64,000 nucleotides of DNA from Linderina pennispora (lineage: Eukaryota > Kickxellomycota > Kickxellomycetes > Kickxellales > Kickxellaceae), in NCBI RefSeq assembly GCF_002104995.1, contig NW_024468251.1:62001-126000 (forward strand), written 5' to 3'. A program made the position numbers and the translations under genes. This document shows positions 51,689 to 62,039 of the stretch, piece after piece. The notes beneath the pieces are model-generated. The model was given only the letters and a program-made list of their open reading frames with translations. It ran no database searches and had not been told where the DNA came from. Position 1 is the first letter of the stretch, and each line of letters begins with the position of its first letter.

Positions 51689-52552
51689 ATGCTCAGCACA
51701 ATTCGCACCCTCGCGGCAGCGCGGCGACTGCCATCAGCACTCAGCACGCGCCTACTCACGACCGGCGGCGGAGCGCCACGGGATCTAGACACGTCGTCAT
51801 CACACACGGTGTCTCTTGCAGAGCTGCAAAAGTTCACATCGGTCAGCAACGAGTGGTGGGACACGCAGGGGGCATTCAAGTACCTGCACACGATGAACCG
51901 GACGCGCACGCAGTACATTCGGTCGCGGCTGCGCGACCTGCACCCGGAGCTGGCGCGGCTCACGGGCCGGACGATTATCGACGTGGGCTGCGGCGGCGGG
52001 CTGGCGTCCGAGGCCTTGGCACGTCTGGGCGCCCACGTCACCGGCGTGGATGCGGCGCAGGAGAACATTGCAGTGGCGCGGATCCACGCGCAGCAGGATC
52101 CAGGGCTGGCTGGCAATCTGGTGTACAGGCAGTGCACGGCCGAGCAGGTGGTGGCGGAGAAGCAGCAGTTCGACGCGGTGGTCTCGCTGGAGGTGATCGA
52201 GCACGTCAGGGACCCGGTGCATTTCGTGCACTCGCTGGTGGAGCTGGCGAAGCCCGGCGCACCGATCTTCATCTCGACAATGAACCGCACGGTGCTGTCG
52301 CTTTTGGTGGACATTGTGGTGCCCGAGTACATACTGAATATGGTGCCGAGGGGCACGCACCAGCACAGCAAGTTTATTGCGCCCGAGGAGCTGACCGAGA
52401 TCCTGCAGGCATTGGGCACGCGGGTTCTGGACGTTCAGGGGCTGGTGATGGATCCGATTATGAACAAATGCCACCTGGTGGACAGGGATATGGGGCTGGT
52501 GCGGAATGCAGGCGTGCAGGCGAATTATATTATGATGGCTAGGAAGAACTAG
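51689..52552 (+). CDS. COQ3: Ubiquinone biosynthesis O-methyltransferase, mitochondrial
   Basis: SAM-dependent methyltransferase for both O-methylation steps of coenzyme Q synthesis, on the matrix side of the inner membrane. 287 residues from the ATG at 51689 (MLSTIRTLAAARRLPSALST, an Arg/Ser/Ala presequence); 44 more codons are open upstream but are not presequence-like. The methyltransferase core has WWDTQGAFKYLHTMN, the SAM loop IIDVGCGGGLASEALARLGA (motif I), VTGVDAAQENIAVA, FDAVVSLEVIEHV and FISTMNRT. The length matches COQ3/UbiG. Its stop codon is shared with, or abuts, the convergent ZNF706-like gene. Confidence 0.94.
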   Translation: MLSTIRTLAAARRLPSALSTRLLTTGGGAPRDLDTSSSHTVSLAELQKFTSVSNEWWDTQGAFKYLHTMNRTRTQYIRSRLRDLHPELARLTGRTIIDVGCGGGLASEALARLGAHVTGVDAAQENIAVARIHAQQDPGLAGNLVYRQCTAEQVVAEKQQFDAVVSLEVIEHVRDPVHFVHSLVELAKPGAPIFISTMNRTVLSLLVDIVVPEYILNMVPRGTHQHSKFIAPEELTEILQALGTRVLDVQGLVMDPIMNKCHLVDRDMGLVRNAGVQANYIMMARKN

Positions 52553-52837
52553 TGGGCAATTGCAGGCCTCGGCGGGGACGGCGGCATTCGGGTGCTTGTT
52601 TTCCATGTGGACGACCAGGTTCTTATAGAAGGCGTTGGGCGATCTGCACACCGGGCAGGTGAAGTGGATGGCATTCTGACGTGCCTTGAATTGCGACACG
52701 GCGGGCTTGTGCTTGGCGGCCTCCTTCTGCGCCTTCTCCCTAGCAATAAACATTTAATGACTATGTTGTGGGGTGCTCATGTATACCATGGTCAGCGCCA
52801 TATACCTTGCTTGCTGCTTGGCTGCGCCGCGAGACAT
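52549..52837 (-). CDS. ZNF706/SERF-like small C2H2 zinc-finger protein, one intron, C-terminus unclear
   Basis: Exon 1 is 52806-52837 (MSRGAAKQQA), the intron is 52740-52805 (66 bases, GTATAT to CTAG), and exon 2 starts at 52739 (split Arg, then EKAQKEAAKHKPAVSQFKA). The protein has the basic 4F5/SERF-like N-terminus and one C2H2 finger, FTCPVCRSPNAFYKNLVVHM then ENKHPN, as in human ZNF706. It should be about 75 residues. After PAEACN the frame stays open into the COQ3 antisense strand; a single-base change near 52560 would end it at the CACTAG that overlaps the COQ3 stop. The end is therefore uncertain, probably through a consensus error. Confidence 0.72.
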
Positions 52838-52996
52838 TGTCTATGTGATGTTTGAAAGCGAGAAAGAATGTAAACCCGTATTTTGTTTGAGCAAGAAAAG
52901 GAAGAGGCAGTGGCAGGGCCGAGCCCCTTGGTCCACGGTTTATATGTGGTGAAACTGTGTCAGGTGCCTGGTAACTTGTCCGCCAAAAAGACTACC

Positions 52997-54917
52997 TCAG
53001 TCTTCAACAAACGGAGCCCTCAAGGGCTGGACCCCCAAAGCGCCGTAGATGCCGCGCATCTTGCTCTCGTAGTACCCCAATCGTCCCACCGGCACCACCG
53101 TCACCACGCTGCCCGCGCGCCCGCACCTGCCGGTCCGCCCGGCCATATGCAAGTAGCTGCCGACAGTCTTGGGCACATCCAGGATCAACACCAAGCTGGC
53201 GTCGGGGATATCCAAGCCGCGCGCAGCCTCTTCGGTGGCCAGAAACACCGCCGGCTCGGAGCCGCCCGACATTGCGGAATCGCCGAACCGCATCATAATG
53301 TCGCGTGCCCGCACGCCGTAGCTTTCCAGGACATGGCCAAACTGTGCGGTGCTGGCGTCGGCGCGCGTGAATATCACCACCGTGCCCGCCGGCTGCATTT
53401 CCCGGATCACATTGCTGGCGGCCTCGGCCATGATCTCCATGACCGTCTGCTGCTGCTGCTCAGACCGCACCTCAACGCCAGAGTCCCAGGGCGTGGCGCC
53501 CGGCACCCACGCGGCCTTGGCGTCCAGGGCCTCGCGGTACCGCGCCAGTGCTGCCTCGGGCGACTTGTCCTTGATCTGCAGGTTGCGGATCTTGTGCTCG
53601 TTCTCGACCACCAGGCAGAAGTGCTTGATCTGTGGCGGCGTGCGCTGCGCTTCGCTGGTCACCCACACGGGCTGCGGCCCGACCCATCCGCGCCGCCCCA
53701 TCCATGACCGCAGCGCCCGCGATGCCGTCGCCGACGATGCCACCACCTGCAGCGTGCGTGCGCCGACGATCCCCTTGCCCATGTCCCGGTCAATCTCCAC
53801 CGCCTCTATGCCCCGCTCGACCGCCCCCATAGCCGCACCAAACTGCTTGCTCACTGCCATGTCGTCCTTGTGCCAGCCTATCTTGTGCTGTCTGCTGGGC
53901 GTGGGCGCCAGGCGCTTGGGCTGCTGTGCTCTGGCGAGCGCCGCCAGACCAAACATCTCAAAGACTGTGTCGACCAGAACCTGCCCTGGTCGCGGCTTGG
54001 TCAAACGCAGTTTGCGCTGCTTCTCGGTCGCGTGCTTGCCCGGGATCTTGACCAGATTGTCGACCTCGTCAATGTACAGCCGCCGCAACCCTACGAAATC
54101 CTTGGCTCCCGTGGCCTTCCCACTGCGCTCTCACCCGCAGCTGGCTAAGCACCGAATCATGGCTGCTCTGTGGCTGCTCCTGAGATGGCGCGCAGCAATG
54201 CCGGCGGCTCGATCTTGAGCTCCGCCGACTCGTCGCTGAGCAGCTCCAGTAGTCTTCTAGGCGTGCCCACGGCAATCGCCGGCGGCCCATGCCGTTTCAG
54301 CACTTTGATTTGCTGCGCCTGGTACGGCTCGCCACTGACAAAGCTCTGCACCATGCCGCCCAGCTCCGGATACGCCTCCTTCAGAATCTGCTTCGCCCAC
54401 TGTTCAATCTGTAGCGCCAGCTCGCGGTTCGGCACCACAAACAGGCTGGTCATTTTCAAGTACTCCAGCGGCTTCTTCTCGCCCGCCAATGCCTTGTATT
54501 CGGCCACTGTCGCCGACAGCATGGCCAAGAGCATCGTGAATGTCTTGCCCGTGCCTGTCGCCTCCACCACTACCACATGATTGCGCGGCGACATCAGATG
54601 TGGCATTAGCCGCCGCTGCAGTGCCGTGGGCTCTTTGATGTTGTAGAGCGTCGAGATTGCTGCCAGTAGCCGTGCGTCCAGGTGCATGTCGGCGAATGAC
54701 TGCGGCGTGCGATCATGCTTTTTGGGCCGTGTTCCGTGAGCCACCGCTGTATCCGCGTGATGTAAAGTGGATCGCCGATCGTGCTCGCGACAGCGCTGTG
54801 ACGACCAGTAGCCTGCTCATTACTACTTTGTCTGAAATTTAAGCGAAGAAACGGATAAGCTGCAATGCTAGCAGAAGTAAAGCTGGCCTTTTGCCCCTTG
54901 ATCTGTCTGAAGCCCAT
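52997..54917 (-). CDS. MRH4: Mitochondrial DEAD-box RNA helicase (MRH4-like), frameshifted
   Basis: ATP-dependent RNA helicase likely needed for mitochondrial large-ribosomal-subunit assembly, as for yeast Mrh4. It starts at 54917 with a presequence-like MGFRQIKGQKASFTSASIAA. After a frame change near 54720 come the Q-motif-like region (EPTALQRRLMPHL), VEATGTGKTFTMLL (motif I), VVPNRELALQ (Ia), VGTPRRLLELL (Ib). Two frame changes at 54110-54180 precede YIDEVDNLV (motif II as DEVD), ASSATASRAL (III), TVVIFTRAD, ATEEAARGLDIP (V) and HMAGRTGRCGR (VI), then a stop at 52997-52999. The conserved order is complete. The MRH4 name rests on the presequence, DEVD-type motif II and size, so it is the best guess among mitochondrial DEAD-box proteins. 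Confidence 0.75.
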
Positions 54918-54998
54918 TTTTACAACACTGTTGCCGAGTGATCTGGAGATCTGATCTTTTTATTTGCTGTGTATCCCTGTCAGCATATAGCCGAGTTG

Positions 54999-56559
54999 CT
55001 ACGCCGTGCACTTGGTGAGAACCAGCCGACAGTCGCGCTTCGGGTCCACTGGAATCGACACCAGAAACTGCACATCCTCCATTAGTTTCGGGTTGCCGTT
55101 CTCGTCAAGTACACGGGGACCGCGCCGCACATAGTCCTCGGGCACTGCCAGATCATAGTCCTTGAGCATGTTTGCCAAAATTGACATCATCTCCAGAACC
55201 GCCAAGTGCCTTCCCGGACACGCCCGCACGCCGGCGCCAAACGTAAACACGTTGCGTCTAGCCTCCTCGTTATCCAGAAACCTGCTGGGGTCGTACTTCA
55301 GCGGATTCTCCCACACGCCCGGGTTATGATGCGCGCCGGTAACGTTAATGAAGATTTCCGTGCCGCCCGGCACAAAATATCCCTGTAGCCTAACGCCCTC
55401 CTTGGGTGCCCGGCGCGGCCACAGCCCGCCAGACACCGGGTGCAACCGCATGGACTTCGAACAGGCAGGCTTCCAAGAACGGCAGCCGGGCACGGGCCTC
55501 GACACTGGTAACCAGGTGGTTCAGGCCGAACTCGCCTCGGACCTCGCCCACCGCGCGCCGGTAGTGCTCTGGGTGGAGCATCAGCAGATGTACTGTCCAC
55601 GCCAGAGTGTTTGCTGCCGCTTCGCTGCCTGCCAAAAGCATGTTCAGACACTCTGCTTGCACCTGCCGCTCGGTCATGCGGGTCTTGGATTGTGGATCTT
55701 CGGCGTCAATAAACGCCTGCTAGAATGTCCACTGGCTTGTCCTTGTGTGTGGCCAGGATAGTCTCGGCGCAGACTGACGGACTCAATAGCGTACTTGGTC
55801 ACCCCGTCGTATCCGCGCTCCCACGGGCGCATCAGCATCGAGAACGGGTAGGTGTTGAGAAGAGGAAAGCTGTAACAAATACCAAGATACGTGAACAGTG
55901 TCCTTCATCCAATTAACCATCGTCCAATCGTCCCTGGCCAGTGCCCCAGTGGACCGTCCAAATGCCAGCGAACTCAGCGTATCGAATGTGGCGAACAGGA
56001 AATCCTTGTTGTAGTTTATCTCCACCCTGCCGTTCTCCATATAGCTTATCCCACTTTAGCTTCAGCGACTCAGGCCCATGCGCAGCCAGAATCGGCTCAA
56101 CCCTGGCCAGATACCCGGTATTCAAATACGGCCCAAACTGCCTTCGGCGCGTGTCCGCCAGGTCCGGGTTGCGTGTGCTGAACATGTGCTCGATGCCGAG
56201 CATGTCGACGCCGCGGTAAAAGTCGGTTTTGCGGAACTTGTGCGAGCCGTAGACAGCGCGGATGTCGGCTGGGTCAGAGATCACGACAGCGTTGGGCTGG
56301 TACACGTAGATGTTGCCGTATTTGCCTTGTCTCGTGTTCGCGAGTACTTGGTCATAAGGCCGAGCGAGCCGATGAGCCCGGCGCGCTTGCTGGTGAGACG
56401 TGCGAGGAAGGGGCCAGGGATGTGTCGGAGTGGGGAGACAAACAGCGCGTATATTACGCGGCATAGAACTACTAGGACAGCTGCAATGGCGAGGAAGCTG
56501 GACCAACCAAGGCCCATCACTATGTCAGGTTTGTTTATCCAATATTGAGTGAAAAACAT
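54999..56559 (-). CDS. Cytochrome P450, copy 1 of tandem pair, frameshifted
   Basis: Microsomal-type monooxygenase with an N-terminal anchor (FLAIAAVLVVLCRVIYALFV) and the Pro-rich hinge RHIPGPFLARL. Then IYVYQPNAVVISDPADIRAVY, the I-helix oxygen-binding region LLAGSEAAANTLAW, an ExxR-like region, and the heme loop FTFGAGVRACPGRHLA with the Cys ligand. The C-terminus ends LTKCTA. Family length (~510) is reached when pieces are joined. Frame changes lie near 56330, 56040, 55800, 55720 and 55450. The subfamily and substrate are not identifiable; it is similar throughout to copy 2, 2.1 kb away. Minus strand, start at 56559. Confidence 0.82.
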
Positions 56560-57097
56560 GTTTGTGAGGGGTGGAGGGCTAGGTAAATGAGCTGAACACG
56601 AACGGGCAATACTTCAGGTTTCTCTTTCTCGCTTATATTATGCAGGTTCAACTTGTACTGTTTATTAGTGGCGCCAAGGCATACAGTGCCTTTGTTTTCC
56701 ACAAGTGCTCAGAATCATCTCTCATTTGGCCTATAAATGTCAGCATGCCAGCCACCTGGAGGAAGGTATTACATTGCTTTTTTGTGATTCTCGGGAGGGA
56801 CAACATAAGGGTGGCTGTGGGAAGCACACCAGATATCCACAGCCATCCATATATTTATAGTACTCGTCGCTGGCCCATGCTACAATTGTGGTCACGATTA
56901 AGAAATCCAGAAAAAGATACAGCAATTCCTATCTCTAGGGATCAGGGATAAATGAGGTTTTCAAGAGGACTGTTCCTTGGGAGGTATATATCTGATTTGC
57001 TATAATCAGTACCACGCCTGGCTACACACCTATTACCTACATAGAACTCCAAGCAACATCTACTATGTCATGCTATATAAAATAACCTATTAAAATG
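56560..57097. other. Promoter region of P450 copy 1
   Basis: Gene-free. The stretch around 56800-56850 (AGGGTGGCTGTGGGAA, then CACACCAGAT) matches the region upstream of P450 copy 2 at ~58898, so the upstream region was duplicated together with the gene. Confidence 0.6.
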
Positions 57098-58676
57098 CTA
57101 CGCTGTGCGCTTGGTGAGAACCAGCCGGCAGTCACGCTTACGGGTCCATCGGAATTGAGACAAAGAAGTGCAGGCTTTCCATCAGTTGTGGCGCATCCAT
57201 TCTCATCGAGTACGCTGGGGACCACGTCGCACATAGTCCTCAGGCACTGCTAGATCATAGTCCTTGAGCATGTTTGCCAAAATCGACATCATCTCCAGAA
57301 TCGCCAAGTGCCTTCCCGGACACGCCCGCACGCCGCCACCAAACATAAACAGATTGCGTCTATCCTCGTCGTTATGCAGAAAGCCTGCTGGGGTCGTACT
57401 TCAGCGGATTCTCCCACACCCTCGGGTTATGATGCGCGCCGGTAACACTTAGGTGAAGATTTCAGTGCCACCTGGGAGAAAATGGCCCTGTAGCGTTACT
57501 GCCCTCCTTAGGCACTTTCCTGGGCCACAGCCCGCCGGATGTTGGGTGAAACCGCATGGACTCGAACAGACAGGCTTCCAAGAACGGCAGCTTGGTATGC
57601 GCTTCGATACACTTGTGACTAGATGGTCCAGGCCGAACTCGCCTCGAACTTCATCCACTGCACGCCGGTAGTGCTCTGGGTGGAGCATCAGCAGATGCAC
57701 TGTCCACATCATTGTAGTAGCCACTGCCTCACTGCCTGCCAGCAGCGTATTCAAACTCTCCACCTTGAACTTGCCGCTCAGGTCATGCTGGGTCTTGGAT
57801 TGTGGATCTTCGGCGTCGACAAATACTTGCAGAATGTCCACCGGCTTGTCCTTGTGCGTAGTTAGGTACTCGTGGCGCATGTTGACAGACTCAACCGTGT
57901 ACCTGGTTACCTCGTCGTACCCGTGCTTCCATGGATACAGCAAGGTCGAGAATGGAAATATGTTGAGAACTGGAAAGTTTTGACCGTAAGCCCAAGTATG
58001 TGAACGTGTCCTTCATCCAGTTTGACAATTGTCCAATCGTCCCTGGCCAGTGCTCCAGTGGACCGTCCAAACGCCAGTGAACTGCATTGTATCAAATGTG
58101 GCGAGCAGGAAATCCTTGTTGTAGTTTATCTCCACACTGCCGTCGGTGGACTGCGCCAGCAGCGCGTCCCACTTGGCCTTCAGCGACTCCGGCCCATGCA
58201 TGGCTAAAATCGGCTCGACCTTGGCTAAATGCGCGGTGTTGAGGTATGGCCGCATCTGCCGCCGACGCACATCTGCAAGTTCTGGGTTGCGTGTGCTGAA
58301 CATAGTCTCGATACCGCTGAAGGTCAACGCCACGGTAAAACTCTGTCTTGCGGAAATTGTGCGAGCGATACACGGCACGGATGTCGGCTGGATGCGAAAT
58401 CACAACTGCATTGGGCCGGTAGACGTAAATGTCGCCATAGCGTTCGGTCTCCTTGCTTGAGTATTTCACCGTCTGGCCAAGTAAGCCGATTATATCTGCA
58501 CGTTTGCCAGTCAGCCGCGCGAGGAAGGGGCCGGGAATGTGGCGGAGTGGGGAGAAAAACAGGGCGTAAACTACGCGATGTACCACCACCAGAGTGGCTA
58601 TCGCAGCGAGGATGCTGGGCCAACCAAGGACCAGCGCAGCGTCAGGTAGAGCAAGTGAATACTGACTGGCACGCAT
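57098..58676 (-). CDS. Cytochrome P450, copy 2 of tandem pair, frameshifted
   Basis: Same family and layout as copy 1: start at 58676 (MRASQYSLALPDAALVLGW), membrane anchor, RHIPGPFLARLTGKRADIIG, IYVYRPNAVVISHPADIRAVY, EINYNKDFLLATFDT, LLAGSEAVATTMMWTVHLLM (I-helix), the heme loop GGGVRACPGRHLAI near 57310-57345, and an end matching LTKRTA. Frame changes lie near 58350, 58080, 57960, 57590, 57540, 57450 and 57360-57130. More breaks are present in the 3' third than in copy 1, so this copy is the more likely of the two to be truly dead, but sequence error cannot be excluded. Confidence 0.78.
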
Positions 58677-58799
58677 TTTAGAGAGAAACAAGCAACTACT
58701 TTCAACGCACTAAAAAGAGTTTCGGCAACCCCACTCTCCTCCAAACCACTATTTATGTAATCGGACAGTTTGAGGCAAAGCATGTAGTGGCCTGCGGCA

Positions 58800-59635
58800 T
58801 TCATAATTACGTTGGTGGCTCATGCCTCATAGAGCGGATGTCCAACCGGCAGTCCGCTGTTGGATGCTGCTCCATTCTTTAGGTGCTTGGAGGAATATTA
58901 GGGTGGCTGTGGGAATCGCACCAGATGACCACCGCCATCCACCGCATTCCTATCGCGCCGGAGTGGCTCATGGTGGAAAAACAGACAACGCCAAGCCCGA
59001 GCTCATAATCATGATAGATCCGCATCTGCTGCCAACAACTCCAACCATGAATATATTCGCAAGTGGCAACGATGAGAACACAAAAGGCACATGGCTACGA
59101 TGCTATTCGCACCCATGTTCTTACAGCCACTTACACATTGTCATCTTTTCCACTCACGGATATACTCATGATTAAAGTCACTGGCATGCAATAAAGACAA
59201 CAACGATGGTGTAGTGTAGAAATGAGATAAATTTGAATACTAGAGAACCAAAGAAGACAAATCTAACTACAGTCGGACTATGCTACTTGAATGCGAAAAA
59301 AATTGACAAGTCATGTAAAAAAAAAAAAAAGGCGTGCTCAATTGCAATAGTAGCCACATGCTGTGGTTGATATAGTTTGTCAATCCAGATAATGAAAGAA
59401 ACCAGTTTGCAGAGCGCTGAATCCCTCGGACGTTTTCACCCACATGCATGTGGTGATGAAAAATAAAGGTACACAGATATGACTCGGGGTACACGTAATC
59501 CAGATCAACATGAAATAGGCCGGTATGAACCATAACCCCTGATTGTACACGCGATTGAGTAGCCAACAGCGGGAGAAAAACTTTTCCCTTGCTCTCCCTC
59601 TTCGATCCCGGTTTTATTTTCTCACACGACCAACT
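58800..59635. other. Intergenic region before POP1
   Basis: No supported gene. Holds the duplicated P450 upstream element near 58899, a poly-A run at ~59317-59331, and the POP1 leader. Confidence 0.5.
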
Positions 59636-61962
59636 ATGGCAGGGCCAGGCAACTCAAAATCCAGCGGCAAGCGCAAGTACCAACACGCAACTGCGCAGCA
59701 GCAGCAGGCCCAGGCCACGGCCAACTTTTCGCTGGCCAAGGCGCGCTCAGTCGACGTCACGGGGTTCGTCGAATCGCGCAGCTTCGAAATCAACGCCCTG
59801 CAGCGCTCGCTCGACAACTCCAGTAACAACGGCATGGCACGCGCATTCCAGACCCTGCCGCGCCATCTGCGCCGCCGCGCCGCCAGCCATAACGTTAAGC
59901 GGATCCCCAAGCGGCTGCGCGACAAGGCGATCTCGGAGATGAAGAAGTCGGCCATGTCATCGAAGAAGCTAGATGGCACTGGAAAGCTGACGAATGCCAA
60001 AAGCGGCAACCGGTACAAGCGCCGCCGCACACGGTCGGTTCGGGAGGAGTACGAGCTGCGGCAGCGCGGGAAGCGGTGGCTGGAGACGCATGTGTGGCAT
60101 GCGAAGCGCATGCATATGGAGGAGCGGTGGGGGACGATGGTTGCCAGGACGCCAAATGAGCGCAGCCATCGTGCCGCATACCGGGCAGCCAAGGAAAAAG
60201 CGTTCGTCGAGGATGTGTCGTATTTTGCCATGCTCCAGGTGGTGGGCCCGCAGGAGCAGATCGTGAAGGCACTGGAGGCCATGATGGCAAAGGGAGTGGC
60301 AACTGTGGCAATGGAGCGGTTTTTGAGCGGTAGCAGGGCAGCCCCTGTTACCTTTTATCGTGTGGGCAAGGCGCCGCTAGACTGTCTTGGTCCGGCGTTG
60401 GCGATCTGGAAGCCGCAGCAGAGTGGCGACAGCAGCCGGACGCTGTGGATCAGAGCGCACCCAGCAATCTCCACCTCTGTTGTCGAAGAGATCAATAAGG
60501 CGTGCCAATCGCAGAGCTGTGCTGGTGTATCGGTAGAGGACATCACGACCGATCTGGTAGCGTTCGAACTGCTAGGCGGGCAGTCGACCCCGCTGCTGGC
60601 GTCGATTATTAACCCGAACATCTGTGATCCAGAGGGTACTGGTGGGAGGCTTGTGAACACCATTGCCAACAAACCAAGCCCGGCATCGCTGCCCGAAGGT
60701 TCTGTAATTGCACTGCGTATCCATGACCCGCGGCTTAAATTCCCCTACAAGCTGGAGAAAACAGATGAACGTCCAGCGGAGCACGAGCAGAAGGAGCTGG
60801 CCAATCTGATGCTTCACTGGCCTAAGGACACCAACCAGTTTTCGCAGGACTCTAACGATGCAGGGATTTGGGATATTGCGCAGACACGCAGCGATCTGGA
60901 GCGGCGGGTCTCGGAGCACCAGCTCAACGAGCGGCGTCGTGACATTCTGGTGCCTGGGACCAAGCTCACACCCGACCCCCTAATCGATGTCACCTGTCCC
61001 TCTGCTTCTAATCCGAACTGGTCCCGAGGCTCTGCTCGGGTCGCCCTCGTCTACTCTGGACTCCGAGTATGTTGACAGTCTGGCGCATGGCTGGACCGTA
61101 CTTGCACCGCGCGGCTGGGGCATGCCTCTCTGGCTGTCGTTTATTTTCGCGGGCGCGCGTGCCCAAGGCTACCAAGAGCGCCACCACATTGCATTCGAGG
61201 CTGGGCTACCGATTTTCCCGCTGCACTGGCCTGGCACGCGCTCCTACGACGACTGGACTGGGCCGATTGCCCATGACGACTACCTGCGGTGGTCGCGTCG
61301 CCCGATGGCCAAGCGTGAGAACTACCTGAAGCATGGCGTGGAGTCACCGTTCTTCCCGCCATTCCACCAGCTGCTGGGTCTACAAGGCATACCGGCTCCA
61401 GTACCCTGTTGTTTCTAGCGATGACCTGGAGTGCCGCAAGGACCGGATCCGTGCAATTAAGGAGAAGAAGAGCAAAGCTGCAGAGGGCAGCAGCCAGGAT
61501 GCAGAGATGCAGGTATCTGTCGACGAACACAATTCCTCTTTGGACCCGATCTGGGTGGCTGCAGGCGAGTGGCTCGCGCTGGCTATTCGTAGAATGTTGG
61601 TAACGGCCGAGATCCGACGTCATTCCGTTTGAGCAATGGGCCGAGCCGGTACTAGCGCAGCTGGCAGACTCTGAAGTAACCCCTGCTACTTGAGCGCTGT
61701 CTGGTGCGCGTGCGGACTGGACTGCAGTGGCCGTGGAACGCCCGACAAGAACGCCCGTGTCTGCGTTAGCGAAGGTGACTCTGAGCAGATCGGGTATGTC
61801 ATGACAGGGTCGTTTTCGCTGGCCCGTGGATCGGGTATGGCCATCGGTGCATGCTCCCTGCGTGGTCTTTATGATATGTGGAGGCGTGAGGCACACACTG
61901 TTGTTGTGAAGAACAATAACGGGGGGCCAACACGTAGTGCATATTTGAAGGTTCTTCCATGA
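59636..61962 (+). CDS. POP1: RNase P / RNase MRP protein subunit POP1, frameshifted C-terminal half
   Basis: Largest protein subunit of nuclear RNase P and RNase MRP, which process tRNA 5' leaders and rRNA. Start at 59636 (MAGPGNSKSSGKRKYQ). The POP1 signature LRRRAASHNVKRIPKRLRDKA is near residue 80, followed by RGKRWLETHVWHAKRMHMEERWG and the POP1 N-domain. The first frame is open to ~61070. Frame changes near 60985, 61375, 61600 and 61680 lead through VPLLLIRTGPEALLG, GWTVLAPRGWGMPLWLSFIF (POPLD domain), FPLHWPGTRSYDDW and the C-terminal GYVMTGSFSLARGSGMAIGA to a stop at 61960-61962. POP1 is essential in other fungi and the sequence is conserved across each break, so consensus error is the likelier cause. 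Confidence 0.9.
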
Positions 61963-62039
61963 TGAGATATCGATTTGACAATATATAACACGCTAGAACG
62001 CGCTTATTAGACACATTTGTTTGGTATTCTACATGGGCA

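Larger units (their letters stand above)
54999..59000. repeat. Tandem segmental duplication carrying the P450 pair
   Basis: Two units of ~2.09 kb in direct orientation. Stop codons (54999, 57098) and matched upstream elements (56807, ~58899) are offset by the same distance, so gene and ~350 bases of upstream DNA were copied as a block. Confidence 0.8.

Noticed and set aside
51800-52753. A 317-codon minus-strand frame that begins like ZNF706
   Set aside because: Only the first ~60 residues are conserved; the rest is antisense to COQ3 and His/Val/Arg-rich without a domain.
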